From contig NZ_BMTU01000005.1 in NCBI RefSeq assembly GCF_014649835.1, positions 62,001 to 126,000 on the forward strand: a stretch of 64,000 nt of DNA. Reading direction: 5' to 3'. Of this stretch, positions 53,557-62,315 are shown in pieces. Position 1 is the stretch's first letter, and each line of letters starts with the position of its first letter. This DNA comes from Streptomyces pilosus. GTDB lineage: Bacteria; Actinomycetota; Actinomycetes; Streptomycetales; Streptomycetaceae. The position numbers and the translations under genes were made by a program. The notes under the pieces are model-generated. The model did no database searches, was not told the DNA's origin, and saw nothing but the letters and a program-made list of their open reading frames with translations.

Positions 53557-54714
53557 TCAGTCTTCCGATTCCGCAGAACCGCTGGTGGAGGCGGTCTGAC
53601 GGAACAACCATTCGGATTTCAGCTCGGCATATCCGGGCTTGACGACGTCATTGATCATGGCCAGTCGTTCATCGAAAGGAATGAACGCTGATTTCATCGC
53701 ATTGACGGAGAACCACTGCATGTCGTCGAGCGTGTAACCGAAAGCCTCGACCAGGTGCTCGAATTCCCGGCTCATGCTGGTGTGGGACATGAGGCGGTTG
53801 TCGGTGTTCACGGTGGCCCGGAAGTGCAGCCGGCGCAGCAGGCCGATGGGGTGCTCGGCGTAGGAGGCCGCCGCACCGGTCTGGAGGTTGGAACTCGGGC
53901 ACAGTTCGAGCGGGATGCGCTTGTCCCGGACATAGGCGGCGAGCCGGCCCAGCTCGACGGTGCCGTCGTCACGGACGTGGATGTCGTCGATGATGCGCAC
54001 CCCGTGACCGAGCCGGTCGGCACCGCACCACTGCAGCGCCTGCCAGATGGACGGCAGGCCGAACGCCTCGCCGGCGTGGATGGTGAAGTGGTTGTTCTCC
54101 CGCTTCAGGTACTCGAAGGCGTCGAGGTGCCGGGTGGGCGGGTAGCCGGCCTCGGCGCCGGCGATGTCGAAGCCGACGACGCCATGGTCCCGGTAGCGGT
54201 TGGCGAGTTCGGCGATCTCCAGGGCGCGGGCGGCGTGCCGCATCGCGGTGAGCAGGGCGCCGACGCGGATGCGCCGGCCGTTCTCCCTCGCGCGCAGCTC
54301 CCCCTGCCGGAAGCCCTCGTCGACCGCCTCGACGACCTCCTCGAGGGTCAGCCCGCCCTCGAGGTGCTGCTCGGGCGCGTAGCGCACCTCGGCGTAGACG
54401 ACACCGTCCTCGGCGAGGTCCTCCGCGCACTCGGCGGCGACCCGCACGAGCGCGTCGCGGGTCTGCATGACGCCGACGGTGTGCGAGAAGGTCTCCAGGT
54501 ACCGCTCCAGGGAACCCGAGTCGGCGGCCTGGTGGAACCAGAGGGCGAGCTTGTCGGGGTCGGTCGCGGGGAGGCCGGTGTAGCCGGTCTCGCGGGCCAG
54601 GTCGACGACGGTGCCGGGGCGCAGGCCGCCGTCGAGGTGGTCGTGCAGCAGGACCTTGGGCGCCCGGCGGATCTGGTCCGTCGTCGGGGTGTTCGCGTTG
54701 GTCTGGCTCGTCAT
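53557..54714 (-). CDS. add: adenosine deaminase
   Basis: It deaminates adenosine/deoxyadenosine to inosine/deoxyinosine, feeding PNP. 385 residues. Metal ligands in LLHDHLDGG (residues 22-30), substrate/metal motif IHAGE, catalytic His in RLGHGVRI, and LCPSSN. The usual late metal-site STDDP reads VNTDNRLMS, keeping one Asp. ATG 54714 lies 6 nt after a -10 box and beside the shared palindrome at 54731-54742. Monocistronic, divergent from a hydrolase-like gene. Confidence 0.92.
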   Translation of the reverse strand: MTSQTNANTPTTDQIRRAPKVLLHDHLDGGLRPGTVVDLARETGYTGLPATDPDKLALWFHQAADSGSLERYLETFSHTVGVMQTRDALVRVAAECAEDLAEDGVVYAEVRYAPEQHLEGGLTLEEVVEAVDEGFRQGELRARENGRRIRVGALLTAMRHAARALEIAELANRYRDHGVVGFDIAGAEAGYPPTRHLDAFEYLKRENNHFTIHAGEAFGLPSIWQALQWCGADRLGHGVRIIDDIHVRDDGTVELGRLAAYVRDKRIPLELCPSSNLQTGAAASYAEHPIGLLRRLHFRATVNTDNRLMSHTSMSREFEHLVEAFGYTLDDMQWFSVNAMKSAFIPFDERLAMINDVVKPGYAELKSEWLFRQTASTSGSAESED

Positions 54715-54742
54715 GGCCGCACCCTAACTCCTACGCGCGTAG
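54715..54742 (-). promoter_or_regulatory. CTACGCGCGTAG operator and leaderless promoter of add
   Basis: On the minus strand: palindrome (54742-54731), 4 nt, -10 TAGGGT (54726-54721), then 6 nt to the ATG at 54714. Identical 12-mer to the PNP and deoC promoters. Confidence 0.72.
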
Positions 54743-54826
54743 ATCACCGGTGGGCGCGTGCGTCGATACGTAACGGTGACCGCACGCACGGGGCGGGTAC
54801 CCCGCCGCTTCTGAGAATGTTCTGTC

Positions 54827-55588
54827 ATGGCACAGCAAGCGACGCCGGTCCGCACGGCCCGGCTGGGGCGGGCGCTCGGTCCGGAGCCGACGGCGGTGGG
54901 CGGAGTGGTGCTGCTGCTCCCCGGCGGCGAGGAGGTCTCCGGCCGCAGACCCTCCCCCATGGTGGCGGCCGCGTCCGTACGGGGTCTCGGCCGCCGCCTC
55001 TCCCGCGCGGGGCGCGACCGCGGCCTCGCCACGCATGTCGTGCACTACCGCTACCGGGGCTGGAACGGCAGCGAGGCGCATCTCGCGCACGACGCCGCCT
55101 GGGCCGCCGACGAGGCCGTACGGCGCTACGGGGACGTCCCCGTGTGCCTGGCCGGTCTCGGCATGGGCGGCAGGGCCGCGCTGCGCGCGGGGGGACACGA
55201 GGCCGTCGGCTCCGTGCTGGCGCTGGCCCCCTGGCTGCCCGAGGAGGACGTGGCGGCACCACCCGAACCGGTGAAACAGCTCGCCGGCCGGCACGTGCTG
55301 ATCGTGCACGGCACGAACGACGCGCGCACCGACCCGGAGTTGTCGTTCCGGCTCGCGGCGCGGGCGAAGAAGGCGAACCGGGAGGTGTGCCGGTTCGAGG
55401 TGCACGCGGACGGGCACGGGCTGAGCCAGTACCGCGACGAAGTACTGGCGCTGGCCGAGGACTTCGTGATGGGGACGTTGTTCGGGCAGGCGTTCTCACG
55501 GCCCGTGCGGGACGCCCTGGCGGCGCCTCCGCCACTGGGGCTGCGGATGCCGCTCGCGGCGGGGTTCGGGAAGTCGCTGCGGCGGTAG
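54827..55588 (+). CDS. alpha/beta-hydrolase-like protein lacking the nucleophile serine
   Basis: 253 residues with the alpha/beta-hydrolase pattern: early strand VVLLLPGGEEVS, nucleophile elbow CLAGLGMGGRAAL, acid strand HVLIVHGTNDARTD, histidine loop ADGHGLSQY. The elbow is G-L-G-M-G where enzymes have G-x-S-x-G, so the nucleophile position (residue 112) is glycine; Asp and His remain. It may be a non-enzymatic binding protein, or use a different mechanism. Divergent from add. Confidence 0.82.
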   Translation: MAQQATPVRTARLGRALGPEPTAVGGVVLLLPGGEEVSGRRPSPMVAAASVRGLGRRLSRAGRDRGLATHVVHYRYRGWNGSEAHLAHDAAWAADEAVRRYGDVPVCLAGLGMGGRAALRAGGHEAVGSVLALAPWLPEEDVAAPPEPVKQLAGRHVLIVHGTNDARTDPELSFRLAARAKKANREVCRFEVHADGHGLSQYRDEVLALAEDFVMGTLFGQAFSRPVRDALAAPPPLGLRMPLAAGFGKSLRR

Positions 55589-55604
55589 CGCCGTCGCACC
55601 CGCC

Positions 55605-56567
55605 TCAGTGCGGCAGCAGGGTGCCCCTCTTGGAGAGCAGGAACTTCTTGAAGGCCGCCACCGGCGGGGTGTCCGGGTGGCCGGCCAGCCAGGCCACGCC
55701 GATCTCCCTGGCCGCCCTGGGGGCGGTGACCGTCAGTTCCACGACTCCGGGGCGGGGGAAGGGGGGCGGCGGCAGGAGGGCCACGCCCAGGCCCGCCGCC
55801 ACCAGGCCGCGCAGGGTCTCGGCCTCCTCCCCCTCGAAGGAGACGCGCGGTGTGAAGCCGGCCTGCGCGCAGAGGTCGTCGGTGATGCGGCGCAGCCCGT
55901 AACCGGGTTCCAGGGTCACGAAGTTCTCCTCGGCGGCCTCGGCCAGGCGGATGCGGCGGCGCCCGGCGAGGCGGTGGTCGGCGGGCACCACCAGACGGAG
56001 CTTCTGCTCGTCGAGGCGGCGGGCGACGAGGTCGGGGGCGTCGGGCACCGGGGAGGTCAGGCACAGGTCGAGGTCGCCCGCGCGCAGGCGCTCCAGCATG
56101 GCCTCGCCGTAGTTCTGGACGAGGCTGAAGCGGATGCGCGGATGGTCGGCGCGGAAGGCGTGCAGCAGGCCGGGCACCGTCTCGGCGCCCATGGTGTGCA
56201 GGAAGCCGAAGGCGACCTTGCCGGTGGCGGGGTCGGCGTCGGCGCGCACGTCGTCGGCGGCGCGCTCGATCTCGGCGAGGGCGCGCTCGACGGAGGCGAG
56301 GAAGGTGCGGCCCGCGGGGGTCAGGGAGACGGTGCGGCCGTGACGGGCGAACAGGTCGACGCCCAGGTCCTCTTCGAGGCGGACCATGGCCCGCGACAGC
56401 GTGGACTGCGGTACCTGCATCTCCTGGGCCGCGCGGGTGACGTGCTCGGTGCGGGCGACGCCGGCGAACCAGGCCAGGCGCGGGGCGAGCAGTCGCACCA
56501 TGTCGTCCGTGTCGTGTGTGTCACCGGTCTGTGACAGTCGGCCCCGTGACCTTTGCTGATGCACCAT
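55605..56567 (-). CDS. LysR family transcriptional regulator
   Basis: 320 residues. Winged HTH with AAQEMQVPQSTLSRAMVRLEE and LFARHGRTVSLTPAGRTFL; C-terminal effector domain of the periplasmic-binding type. Divergent from an MFS transporter across 63 nt, the classical regulator-target layout, so it probably controls that transporter. A -10-like CATAAT lies 7 nt upstream of the ATG at 56567. The effector is unknown. Confidence 0.92.
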   Translation of the reverse strand: MVHQQRSRGRLSQTGDTHDTDDMVRLLAPRLAWFAGVARTEHVTRAAQEMQVPQSTLSRAMVRLEEDLGVDLFARHGRTVSLTPAGRTFLASVERALAEIERAADDVRADADPATGKVAFGFLHTMGAETVPGLLHAFRADHPRIRFSLVQNYGEAMLERLRAGDLDLCLTSPVPDAPDLVARRLDEQKLRLVVPADHRLAGRRRIRLAEAAEENFVTLEPGYGLRRITDDLCAQAGFTPRVSFEGEEAETLRGLVAAGLGVALLPPPPFPRPGVVELTVTAPRAAREIGVAWLAGHPDTPPVAAFKKFLLSKRGTLLPH

Positions 56568-56630
56568 GGGAACGATTATGACGATTCCGTGCATTGGACG
56601 GATGAGCGGGGGCGTACGTAGCTTTGAGGC

Positions 56631-57917
56631 ATGACTCCCGCCAGTACCGGGGCGTCCACCAGCGTGGGCGCCGTCGCATCCGTTTCCTCCGCCGCCCTGC
56701 CGCCCGTCTCCGCGACCCGGATGTCCCCGGGCGGGCCCGGTTACCGCCGGATGAGTCTCGCCCTGTTCCTCGCGGGTGTCGCGACCTTCGCGCTGCTCTA
56801 CTCCACCCAGGCGCTGCTGCCGCTGATCTCCGGCGACTTCGCGGTGAGCGCGAGCGACGCGAGCTGGACGGTGTCCGCGGCGACCGGCGGCCTGGCGCTG
56901 TTCGTGCTGCCGATGAGCGCGCTGTCGGAGCGGTTCGGACGGCGTACGGTCATGACCGTGTCGCTGGCCGTCGCGGTGACGCTGGGCCTGCTGGTGCCGT
57001 TCGCCCCGTCGCTCGGGGCGCTGGTGGCGCTGCGGGCGCTGCAGGGCGCTGCCCTGGCCGGACTGCCCGCCTCGGCGACCGCCTATCTGGCGGAGGAGGT
57101 CACGCCGAAGGCGCTGGTGACGGCGATCGGGCTGTTCGTGGCCGGGAACAGCGTCGGCGGGATGAGCGGCCGGGTGATCACCGGCTGGGTGGCGCAGGAG
57201 TGGGGCTGGCGGGTCGCCGTCGGGGCGATCGGGCTGCTCGCCGTGGTCTGCGCGGTCGCGTTCCGGCTGCTGCTGCCGGCGCCGAGGCACTTCCGGCCGG
57301 GCTCGCTGCGGCCGCGGGTGCTGGCGGGTACGGTCCGCCGTCATCTGGCCAACCCCCTGCTGCGGCGGCTGTTCGCGATCGGCGCCCTGTTCATGACGGT
57401 GTTCGGGGGCGTGTACACGGTCATCGGATACCGGCTGACGGAGGCGCCGTTCTCGTTGCCGCAGGGGGTCGTCGGGTCGGTCTTCCTGGTGTACCTGGTG
57501 GGCACGGTGTCCGCCTCGGCCGCCGGGCGGCTGGTGGGGCGGCTGGGGCGCCGGGGCGCGCTGTACGCGGGCGGCGGGACCACGGCGGTGGGACTGGTGC
57601 TGTCGCTGGCGGGGTCGCTGCCGGTGGTGCTGCTCGGACTGGTGCTGATCACGGCGGGGTTCTTCGCGGGGCACGCGGTGGCGTCGTCGGCGGTGGGCAG
57701 GACGGCGGACGAGGGGCGGGCGCAGGCGGCGGCGCTGTACCAGTCCGCGTACTACGTCGGATCGAGCGCGGGGAGCGCGGTGGGGGCCATGGCGTTCCAC
57801 GCGGGCGGCTGGGCCGGGACGGTGGCGGTCGGGCTGGTGGCCGTGGCCGGCGTCGCGGCGATCACCCTGGCCGGGACGCGGGCGGCGGCGCGGGCGGCCG
57901 TGGCACGGACGGCCTGA
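56631..57917 (+). CDS. MFS transporter (YnfM-like)
   Basis: 428 residues with about twelve transmembrane helices. Motif A region LSERFGRRTVMTVSL after helix 2, and an early helix LALFLAGVATFALLYSTQALLPLIS typical of YnfM/arabinose-efflux-type drug:proton antiporters. The N-terminal 40 residues are Ser/Ala/Pro-rich and disordered. Probable efflux of an inhibitor recognised by the LysR protein next door. The substrate cannot be predicted. Confidence 0.9.
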   Translation: MTPASTGASTSVGAVASVSSAALPPVSATRMSPGGPGYRRMSLALFLAGVATFALLYSTQALLPLISGDFAVSASDASWTVSAATGGLALFVLPMSALSERFGRRTVMTVSLAVAVTLGLLVPFAPSLGALVALRALQGAALAGLPASATAYLAEEVTPKALVTAIGLFVAGNSVGGMSGRVITGWVAQEWGWRVAVGAIGLLAVVCAVAFRLLLPAPRHFRPGSLRPRVLAGTVRRHLANPLLRRLFAIGALFMTVFGGVYTVIGYRLTEAPFSLPQGVVGSVFLVYLVGTVSASAAGRLVGRLGRRGALYAGGGTTAVGLVLSLAGSLPVVLLGLVLITAGFFAGHAVASSAVGRTADEGRAQAAALYQSAYYVGSSAGSAVGAMAFHAGGWAGTVAVGLVAVAGVAAITLAGTRAAARAAVARTA

Positions 57918-58109
57918 CGCCCCGCGCCCGGCCCGACGCGCCTCGCCCCGGCCTCGGCGCACCTCGGCACACCCCGCCCCACCTCGGCGGGGACAGCCTC
58001 TCACCTGCGGTTTCGCCCGGCCGGCGGGCCGTTGTCAGTGGGCTGCGGTAGCTTCCGGAGGAGTGGGTGCGACGGCGCGCCACGGGACGCCACATGGGGT
58101 GGGTGGACG

Positions 58110-59126
58110 ATGACGAACGGCACGGCGACGACGACCGACCTGGACGCCACGCTGGAGAAGTACCGGGTCGAACTGACCGGTTACTGCTACCGGATGCTCG
58201 GCTCGTCCTTCGAGGCGGAGGACGCGGTGCAGGACACCATGATCCGCGCCTGGCGCAGCCACGACAGGTTCGAGGGCCGCTCCAGCCTGCGCTCCTGGCT
58301 CTACCGCATCGCGACCAACGTGTGCCTGGACATGCTCACCGCGGGCAACAAGCGGGCCCGTCCGATGGACCTGACGGAGTCCACCCCGCTGGCGCAGGCC
58401 GCGCTGTCCCCCCGCCCGGACAGCACCTGGCTGGAGCCGATGCCCGACTCCCGGGTGCTGCCCACACCCGCCGACCCGGCGGAGGCCGCCGTCGCCAAGG
58501 AGTCGGTGCGGCTGGCCTTCATGGCCGCGCTCCAGCAGCTGCCGGCCAAGCAGCGTGCGGTGCTGATCCTGCGCGAGGTGCTGGCGTGGAAGGCGAGCGA
58601 GGTGGCCGAGCTGCTGGGCACGTCGGTCGCGTCGGTCAACAGCGCGCTCCAGCGGGCCCGGGCCACCCTCGCCGAGCGGCGGCAGCCGGGCGACGAGGCG
58701 TCGGTGTCCGATCCGCTGGACGAGGGACAGCAGAAGCTGCTCGAGCGCTACGTGACGGCGTTCGAGGGCTATGACATGTCGGCCCTGACCGCGCTGCTGC
58801 ACGAGGACGCCGTCATGACGATGCCGCCGTTCGACCTGTGGCTGACCGGCGCCGACGACATCACGGGTTTCATGACGACGCTCGGCGCCCCCTGCGCGGG
58901 CTCCCGGCTGCTGCCGGTGGAGGTCAACGGGCTGCCGGGCTTCGCGCAGTACAAGCCCGATCCGGAGGCCGGCGGCTTCACCCCGTGGGCGGTCCAGGTG
59001 CTGGAGATCTCAGACGGCCGGATCACCGGGTTCCACTGCTTCCTGGACACGCAGCGGTGGTTCCCGCTGTTCGGGCTGCCCCTCCATCTCGAAGCGGAGG
59101 CCGACGAGGTCGAGCAGGGCGCATAG
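58110..59126 (+). CDS. ECF sigma factor with C-terminal SnoaL-like domain (SigG/SigJ type)
   Basis: 338 residues. Region 2 (YRVELTGYCYRMLGSSFEAE, DAVQDTMIRAWRSHDRFEGR), region 4 (LQQLPAKQRAVLILREVLAW, KASEVAELLGTSVASVNSAL), then a SnoaL/NTF2-like domain (about 210-330; RYVTAFEGYDMSALTALLHEDAVMTMPPFDLW). In this class the C-terminal domain replaces a separate anti-sigma factor as regulator. ATG 58110 with GGGTGGAC upstream. The last 117 nt are overlapped in antisense by the STAS-protein gene. Confidence 0.9.
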   Translation: MTNGTATTTDLDATLEKYRVELTGYCYRMLGSSFEAEDAVQDTMIRAWRSHDRFEGRSSLRSWLYRIATNVCLDMLTAGNKRARPMDLTESTPLAQAALSPRPDSTWLEPMPDSRVLPTPADPAEAAVAKESVRLAFMAALQQLPAKQRAVLILREVLAWKASEVAELLGTSVASVNSALQRARATLAERRQPGDEASVSDPLDEGQQKLLERYVTAFEGYDMSALTALLHEDAVMTMPPFDLWLTGADDITGFMTTLGAPCAGSRLLPVEVNGLPGFAQYKPDPEAGGFTPWAVQVLEISDGRITGFHCFLDTQRWFPLFGLPLHLEAEADEVEQGA

Positions 59127-59411
59127 CGCCCGGGAGGGATCGCGCAGCCGTATGCGGCCTCCCGTGCGGCGGGCGGTGAGCTGAAGCCGTGCCAGGAGTT
59201 CGACGGCGGCGAGACCGGGCGGCCCCAGTCCGCCGACGTCGCACACCACCACACCGGCGGCCGCGCCTTCCGCGCCGCCGCTGTCCAGCAGCGCCCGCAG
59301 GGCGTCGCAGGGGCCGCTCACCTCGTCCCGGGTGAGGGGGCCGCTGAGCACGAGTACGGGCGGTGTGATGGCGTCCACGACCGGTAGACCGGCCGCGGCC
59401 CCGCAACTCAT
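59010..59411 (-). CDS. STAS domain (anti-sigma antagonist-like) protein
   Basis: 133 residues. STAS fold pattern: LVLSGPLTRDEVSGPCDALR, GVVVCDVGGLGPPGLAAVEL, LARLQLTARRTGGRIRLRDP, then a Glu/Pro-rich tail. The phospho-acceptor position after the VVCDVGG strand is Pro-Pro rather than Ser/Thr, so classical SpoIIAA-type phosphorylation is unlikely. Its 3' 117 nt lie inside the sigma gene on the opposite strand. The conserved-looking core and start region lie mostly outside the overlap, supporting that it is real. Confidence 0.7.
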   Translation of the reverse strand: MSCGAAAGLPVVDAITPPVLVLSGPLTRDEVSGPCDALRALLDSGGAEGAAAGVVVCDVGGLGPPGLAAVELLARLQLTARRTGGRIRLRDPSRALCALLDLVGLRFEMEGQPEQREPPLRVQEAVEPGDPAV

Positions 59412-59546
59412 CGCGAGCGGTGAGGGGGCGCCGGAAGGATCACATTGACCCGGGCGCGGCCTCCCCCGGAGGGTTGGCTGTATGCGTCACAGATCATCCC
59501 CGCCACCCCCGGTGTCCGGTGTCCTCCGCCGTCGCGAGGAGCCGAC

Positions 59547-60467
59547 GTGCAGGGCGTGGTGAGCGGGTTCCTGGTGATCGCCGTCGTCATCGGCGTCGGC
59601 TACGTCATCGGCCGCCGGGGGCACCTCGGTGCGCAGGGACGTGACGTCCTGACGAAGCTGGCGTTCCACGTGGCGTCCCCGGCCCTGCTGTTCACCACGC
59701 TGGCCCGGGCCGACCTGTCGGTGGTCTTCTCCGGCCGGCTGCTGGTCACCGCGCTGAGCACGGCGGCGGTGGCGGGCGTCTTCGTCGCGGTGGGGGCCGT
59801 ACGCGGCTGGGGGGTGGGCCGCACCACCGTCGGCGCGCTGTGCGCCAGCTACGTCAACGCCGGCAACCTGGGCATCCCGATCGCGGTGTACGTCCTCGGG
59901 GACGCCTCGCTCGTGGCGCCGGTGCTGCTGTTCCAGCTGATCGGGGTCACCCCGGTCGCGCTGACGATCCTGGACCTGTCGACGGCGGGCGAGAAGCAGC
60001 CGCTGTGGCGGCGCCTGCTGACGCCGCTGCGCAATCCGATCGCGGTGGGGTCGCTGGCGGGGGTGGCGGTGTCGGCGGCCGGAGTGGAGATACCCGGGCC
60101 GGTCTGGGACCCGGTGACCCTGATCGGCAACATGGCGGTGCCCGCCGTGCTGCTCGCCTTCGGCATCTCGCTGCGGGGCAGCCGCCTGCCGCTGCGCGGC
60201 GGTGACCGGGGTGCCGTCCTCCTCGCCGTGGGGCTGAAGGCGGTGGGCCAGCCGCTCGTCGCCTGGGCGCTGGCGGTGGGCGTCTTCGGTCTGCGCGGCG
60301 CACACCTGCTGGACGTGGTGGTGACCGCGGCCCTGCCCGCCGCGCAGAACCTCTTCACCTACGCGAGCAGCTACCGCGTGGGCGAGACCCTGGCCCGGGA
60401 GGCCGTCCTGGTGTCGACGGTGCTGTCGGTGCCCGTCCTGGTGGTGGTGGCGGCGCTGCTGGGGTGA
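59547..60467 (+). CDS. AEC family transporter
   Basis: 306 residues, about ten transmembrane helices. Auxin-efflux-carrier/malate-permease features: opening FLVIAVVIGVGYVIGRRG, Asn-rich motif ASYVNAGNLGIPIAVYVLG, and late AALPAAQNLFTYASSY. GTG 59547 with GAGGAG 6 nt upstream. The substrate is unknown; organic acids are common in the family. Monocistronic with a downstream hairpin. Confidence 0.88.
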   Translation: MQGVVSGFLVIAVVIGVGYVIGRRGHLGAQGRDVLTKLAFHVASPALLFTTLARADLSVVFSGRLLVTALSTAAVAGVFVAVGAVRGWGVGRTTVGALCASYVNAGNLGIPIAVYVLGDASLVAPVLLFQLIGVTPVALTILDLSTAGEKQPLWRRLLTPLRNPIAVGSLAGVAVSAAGVEIPGPVWDPVTLIGNMAVPAVLLAFGISLRGSRLPLRGGDRGAVLLAVGLKAVGQPLVAWALAVGVFGLRGAHLLDVVVTAALPAAQNLFTYASSYRVGETLAREAVLVSTVLSVPVLVVVAALLG

Positions 60468-60484
60468 GTCGCCGCGGGTGAGCC

Positions 60485-60518
60485 GCACGGGACCGGCGGG
60501 GGTCCACCGGTCCCGTGC
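60485..60518. terminator. bidirectional hairpin
   Basis: A 12-bp perfect stem GCACGGGACCGG/CCGGTCCCGTGC with a 10-nt loop, between the convergent AEC transporter gene and deoA. Confidence 0.83.
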
Positions 60519-60540
60519 ACGCCTGCGGGGATGGCCCTGG

Positions 60541-61824
60541 TCAGGCGATGCGCTCCAGGACGACCGGGGTGGCCGTGAAGTCCGTGCCGGGAGCGGCGAT
60601 GTCGTAGGAGCCCTCCACCGCCCGCAGGGCGTAGTCGAAGCGGTCCGGGGTGTCGGTGTGGAGGGTCAGCAGGGGCTGGCCCTCGGTCACGGTGTCGCCG
60701 GGCCTGGCGTGGAGTTCGACGCCCGCGCCCGCCTGCACCGGGTCCTCCTTGCGGGCGCGGCCCGCGCCGAGGCGCCAGGCGGCGACGCCGACGTCGTAGG
60801 CGTCGAGGCGGGTCAGGACACCGGAGGACGGGGCCTTGACGACGTGCTGTTCGCGCGCGACCGGCAGCTCCGCGTCCGGGTCGCCGCCCTGGGCCGCGAT
60901 CATGCGGCGCCAGACGTCCATCGCGGAGCCGTCGGCCAGGGCCCGCTCCGGGTCGGCGTCCTTCAGGCCGGCCGCGTCGAGCATCTCGCGGGCCAGGGCG
61001 AGGGTGAGTTCGACGACGTCCGCCGGGCCGCCGCCGGCCAGGACCTCGACCGACTCGCGGACCTCGAGCGCGTTGCCCGCGGTCAGGCCGAGCGGGGTGG
61101 ACATGTCGGTGAGCAGGGCGACCGTCTTGACGCCCGAGTCGGTGCCCAGGCCGACCATCGTGCGGGCCAGCTCGCGGGCGTCCTCGATGGTCTTCATGAA
61201 GGCGCCGGTGCCGACCTTCACGTCCAGGACCAGGGAGCCGGTGCCCTCGGCGATTTTCTTGGACATGATCGAGGAGGCGATCAGCGGGATGGCCTCGACC
61301 GTGCCGGTGACGTCGCGCAGCGCGTACAGCTTCTTGTCGGCGGGGGCCAGGCCGTCGCCGGCCGCGCAGATCACCGCGCCGGTGCCGTCGAGGACGGACA
61401 GCATCTCCTCGTTGGAGAGCAGGGCACGCCAGCCGGGGATGGACTCCAGCTTGTCGAGGGTGCCGCCGGTGTGGCCGAGGCCGCGCCCGGAGAGCTGCGG
61501 GACGGCCGCGCCGCAGGCGGCGACGAGGGGGGCCAGCGGAAGGGTGATCTTGTCACCGACACCGCCGGTGGAGTGCTTGTCGGCGGTGGGGCGGGACAGG
61601 GACGAGAAGTCCATGCGCTCGCCGGAGGCGATCATCGCGGCCGTCCAGCGGGCGATCTCGCCCCGGTTCATGCCGTTGAGGAGGATCGCCATGGCGAGCG
61701 CCGACATCTGCTCGTCGGCCACCTCCCCGCGGGTGTACGCGTCGATCACCCAGTCGATCTGCTCGTCGCTGAGTTCGCCGCGGTCCCGCTTGGTGCGGAT
61801 GACGGAGATGACGTCCATGGCCAT
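60541..61824 (-). CDS. deoA: thymidine phosphorylase
   Basis: It converts thymidine/deoxyuridine to base plus deoxyribose-1-phosphate. 427 residues. The family signature SGRGLGHTGGTLDKLESIPG is intact, as is the phosphate-binding KHSTGGVGDK. GGAAGGA lies 8 nt before ATG 61824. Last gene of the nucleoside operon permease-permease-cdd-deoA, separated from cdd by a 92-nt gap with a nested hairpin. Confidence 0.94.
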   Translation of the reverse strand: MAMDVISVIRTKRDRGELSDEQIDWVIDAYTRGEVADEQMSALAMAILLNGMNRGEIARWTAAMIASGERMDFSSLSRPTADKHSTGGVGDKITLPLAPLVAACGAAVPQLSGRGLGHTGGTLDKLESIPGWRALLSNEEMLSVLDGTGAVICAAGDGLAPADKKLYALRDVTGTVEAIPLIASSIMSKKIAEGTGSLVLDVKVGTGAFMKTIEDARELARTMVGLGTDSGVKTVALLTDMSTPLGLTAGNALEVRESVEVLAGGGPADVVELTLALAREMLDAAGLKDADPERALADGSAMDVWRRMIAAQGGDPDAELPVAREQHVVKAPSSGVLTRLDAYDVGVAAWRLGAGRARKEDPVQAGAGVELHARPGDTVTEGQPLLTLHTDTPDRFDYALRAVEGSYDIAAPGTDFTATPVVLERIA

Positions 61825-61855
61825 GGCTGGCGTTCCTTCCGGAGGTGCGAAGGGC

Positions 61856-61909
61856 GCGGCCCCTCCGGCCGGCGTGCCGACGGTGTCGGCGGTCGGCCGG
61901 AGGGGCCGC
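61856..61909. terminator. nested hairpin between cdd and deoA
   Basis: Outer 16-bp perfect stem (GCGGCCCCTCCGGCCG and its complement) enclosing an inner GCCGAC-GGT-GTCGGC hairpin. It sits within the operon, so it may act as an attenuator or RNA-processing site setting the cdd:deoA ratio. Confidence 0.7.
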
Positions 61910-61916
61910 ACGGGCA

Positions 61917-62315
61917 TTACTTGGTGAGGTGCTGCGGGCCGAAGGCCTGGGGCAGCATCTCCGACAGCGGCACGATCCCCGCCGGGGTCTCCAGCAGCAG
62001 TGCCGGGCCGCCGAACTCGTACAGCAGCTGGCGGCAGCGGCCGCACGGGACGAGGATCTGGCCGTCGCCGTCCACGCAGGTGAAGTGCGTGAGCCGGCCG
62101 CCCCCGGTGCGGTGCAGTTCGGAGACCATGCCGCACTCGGCGCACAGGCCGAGTCCGTACGAGGCGTTCTCCACGTTGCAGCCGGAGACCGTGCGTCCGT
62201 CGTCGACCAGGGCGGCGACCCCGACCCGGTAGCCCGAGTAGGGGGCGTAGGCGTGGGACATGGCGTCCCGTGCCACGGCGCGCAGCGCCTCCCAGTCGAC
62301 GCCGGCCGCGGTCAC
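61917..62315 (-). CDS. cdd: cytidine deaminase
   Basis: It deaminates (deoxy)cytidine to (deoxy)uridine for DeoA. 132 residues, the small tetrameric type. Zinc site: GLCAECG with catalytic Glu, and PCGRCRQLL; substrate segment GCNVENASYG. The GTG start at 62315 overlaps the upstream permease stop by 4 nt (GTGA). Confidence 0.94.
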   Translation of the reverse strand: MTAAGVDWEALRAVARDAMSHAYAPYSGYRVGVAALVDDGRTVSGCNVENASYGLGLCAECGMVSELHRTGGGRLTHFTCVDGDGQILVPCGRCRQLLYEFGGPALLLETPAGIVPLSEMLPQAFGPQHLTK

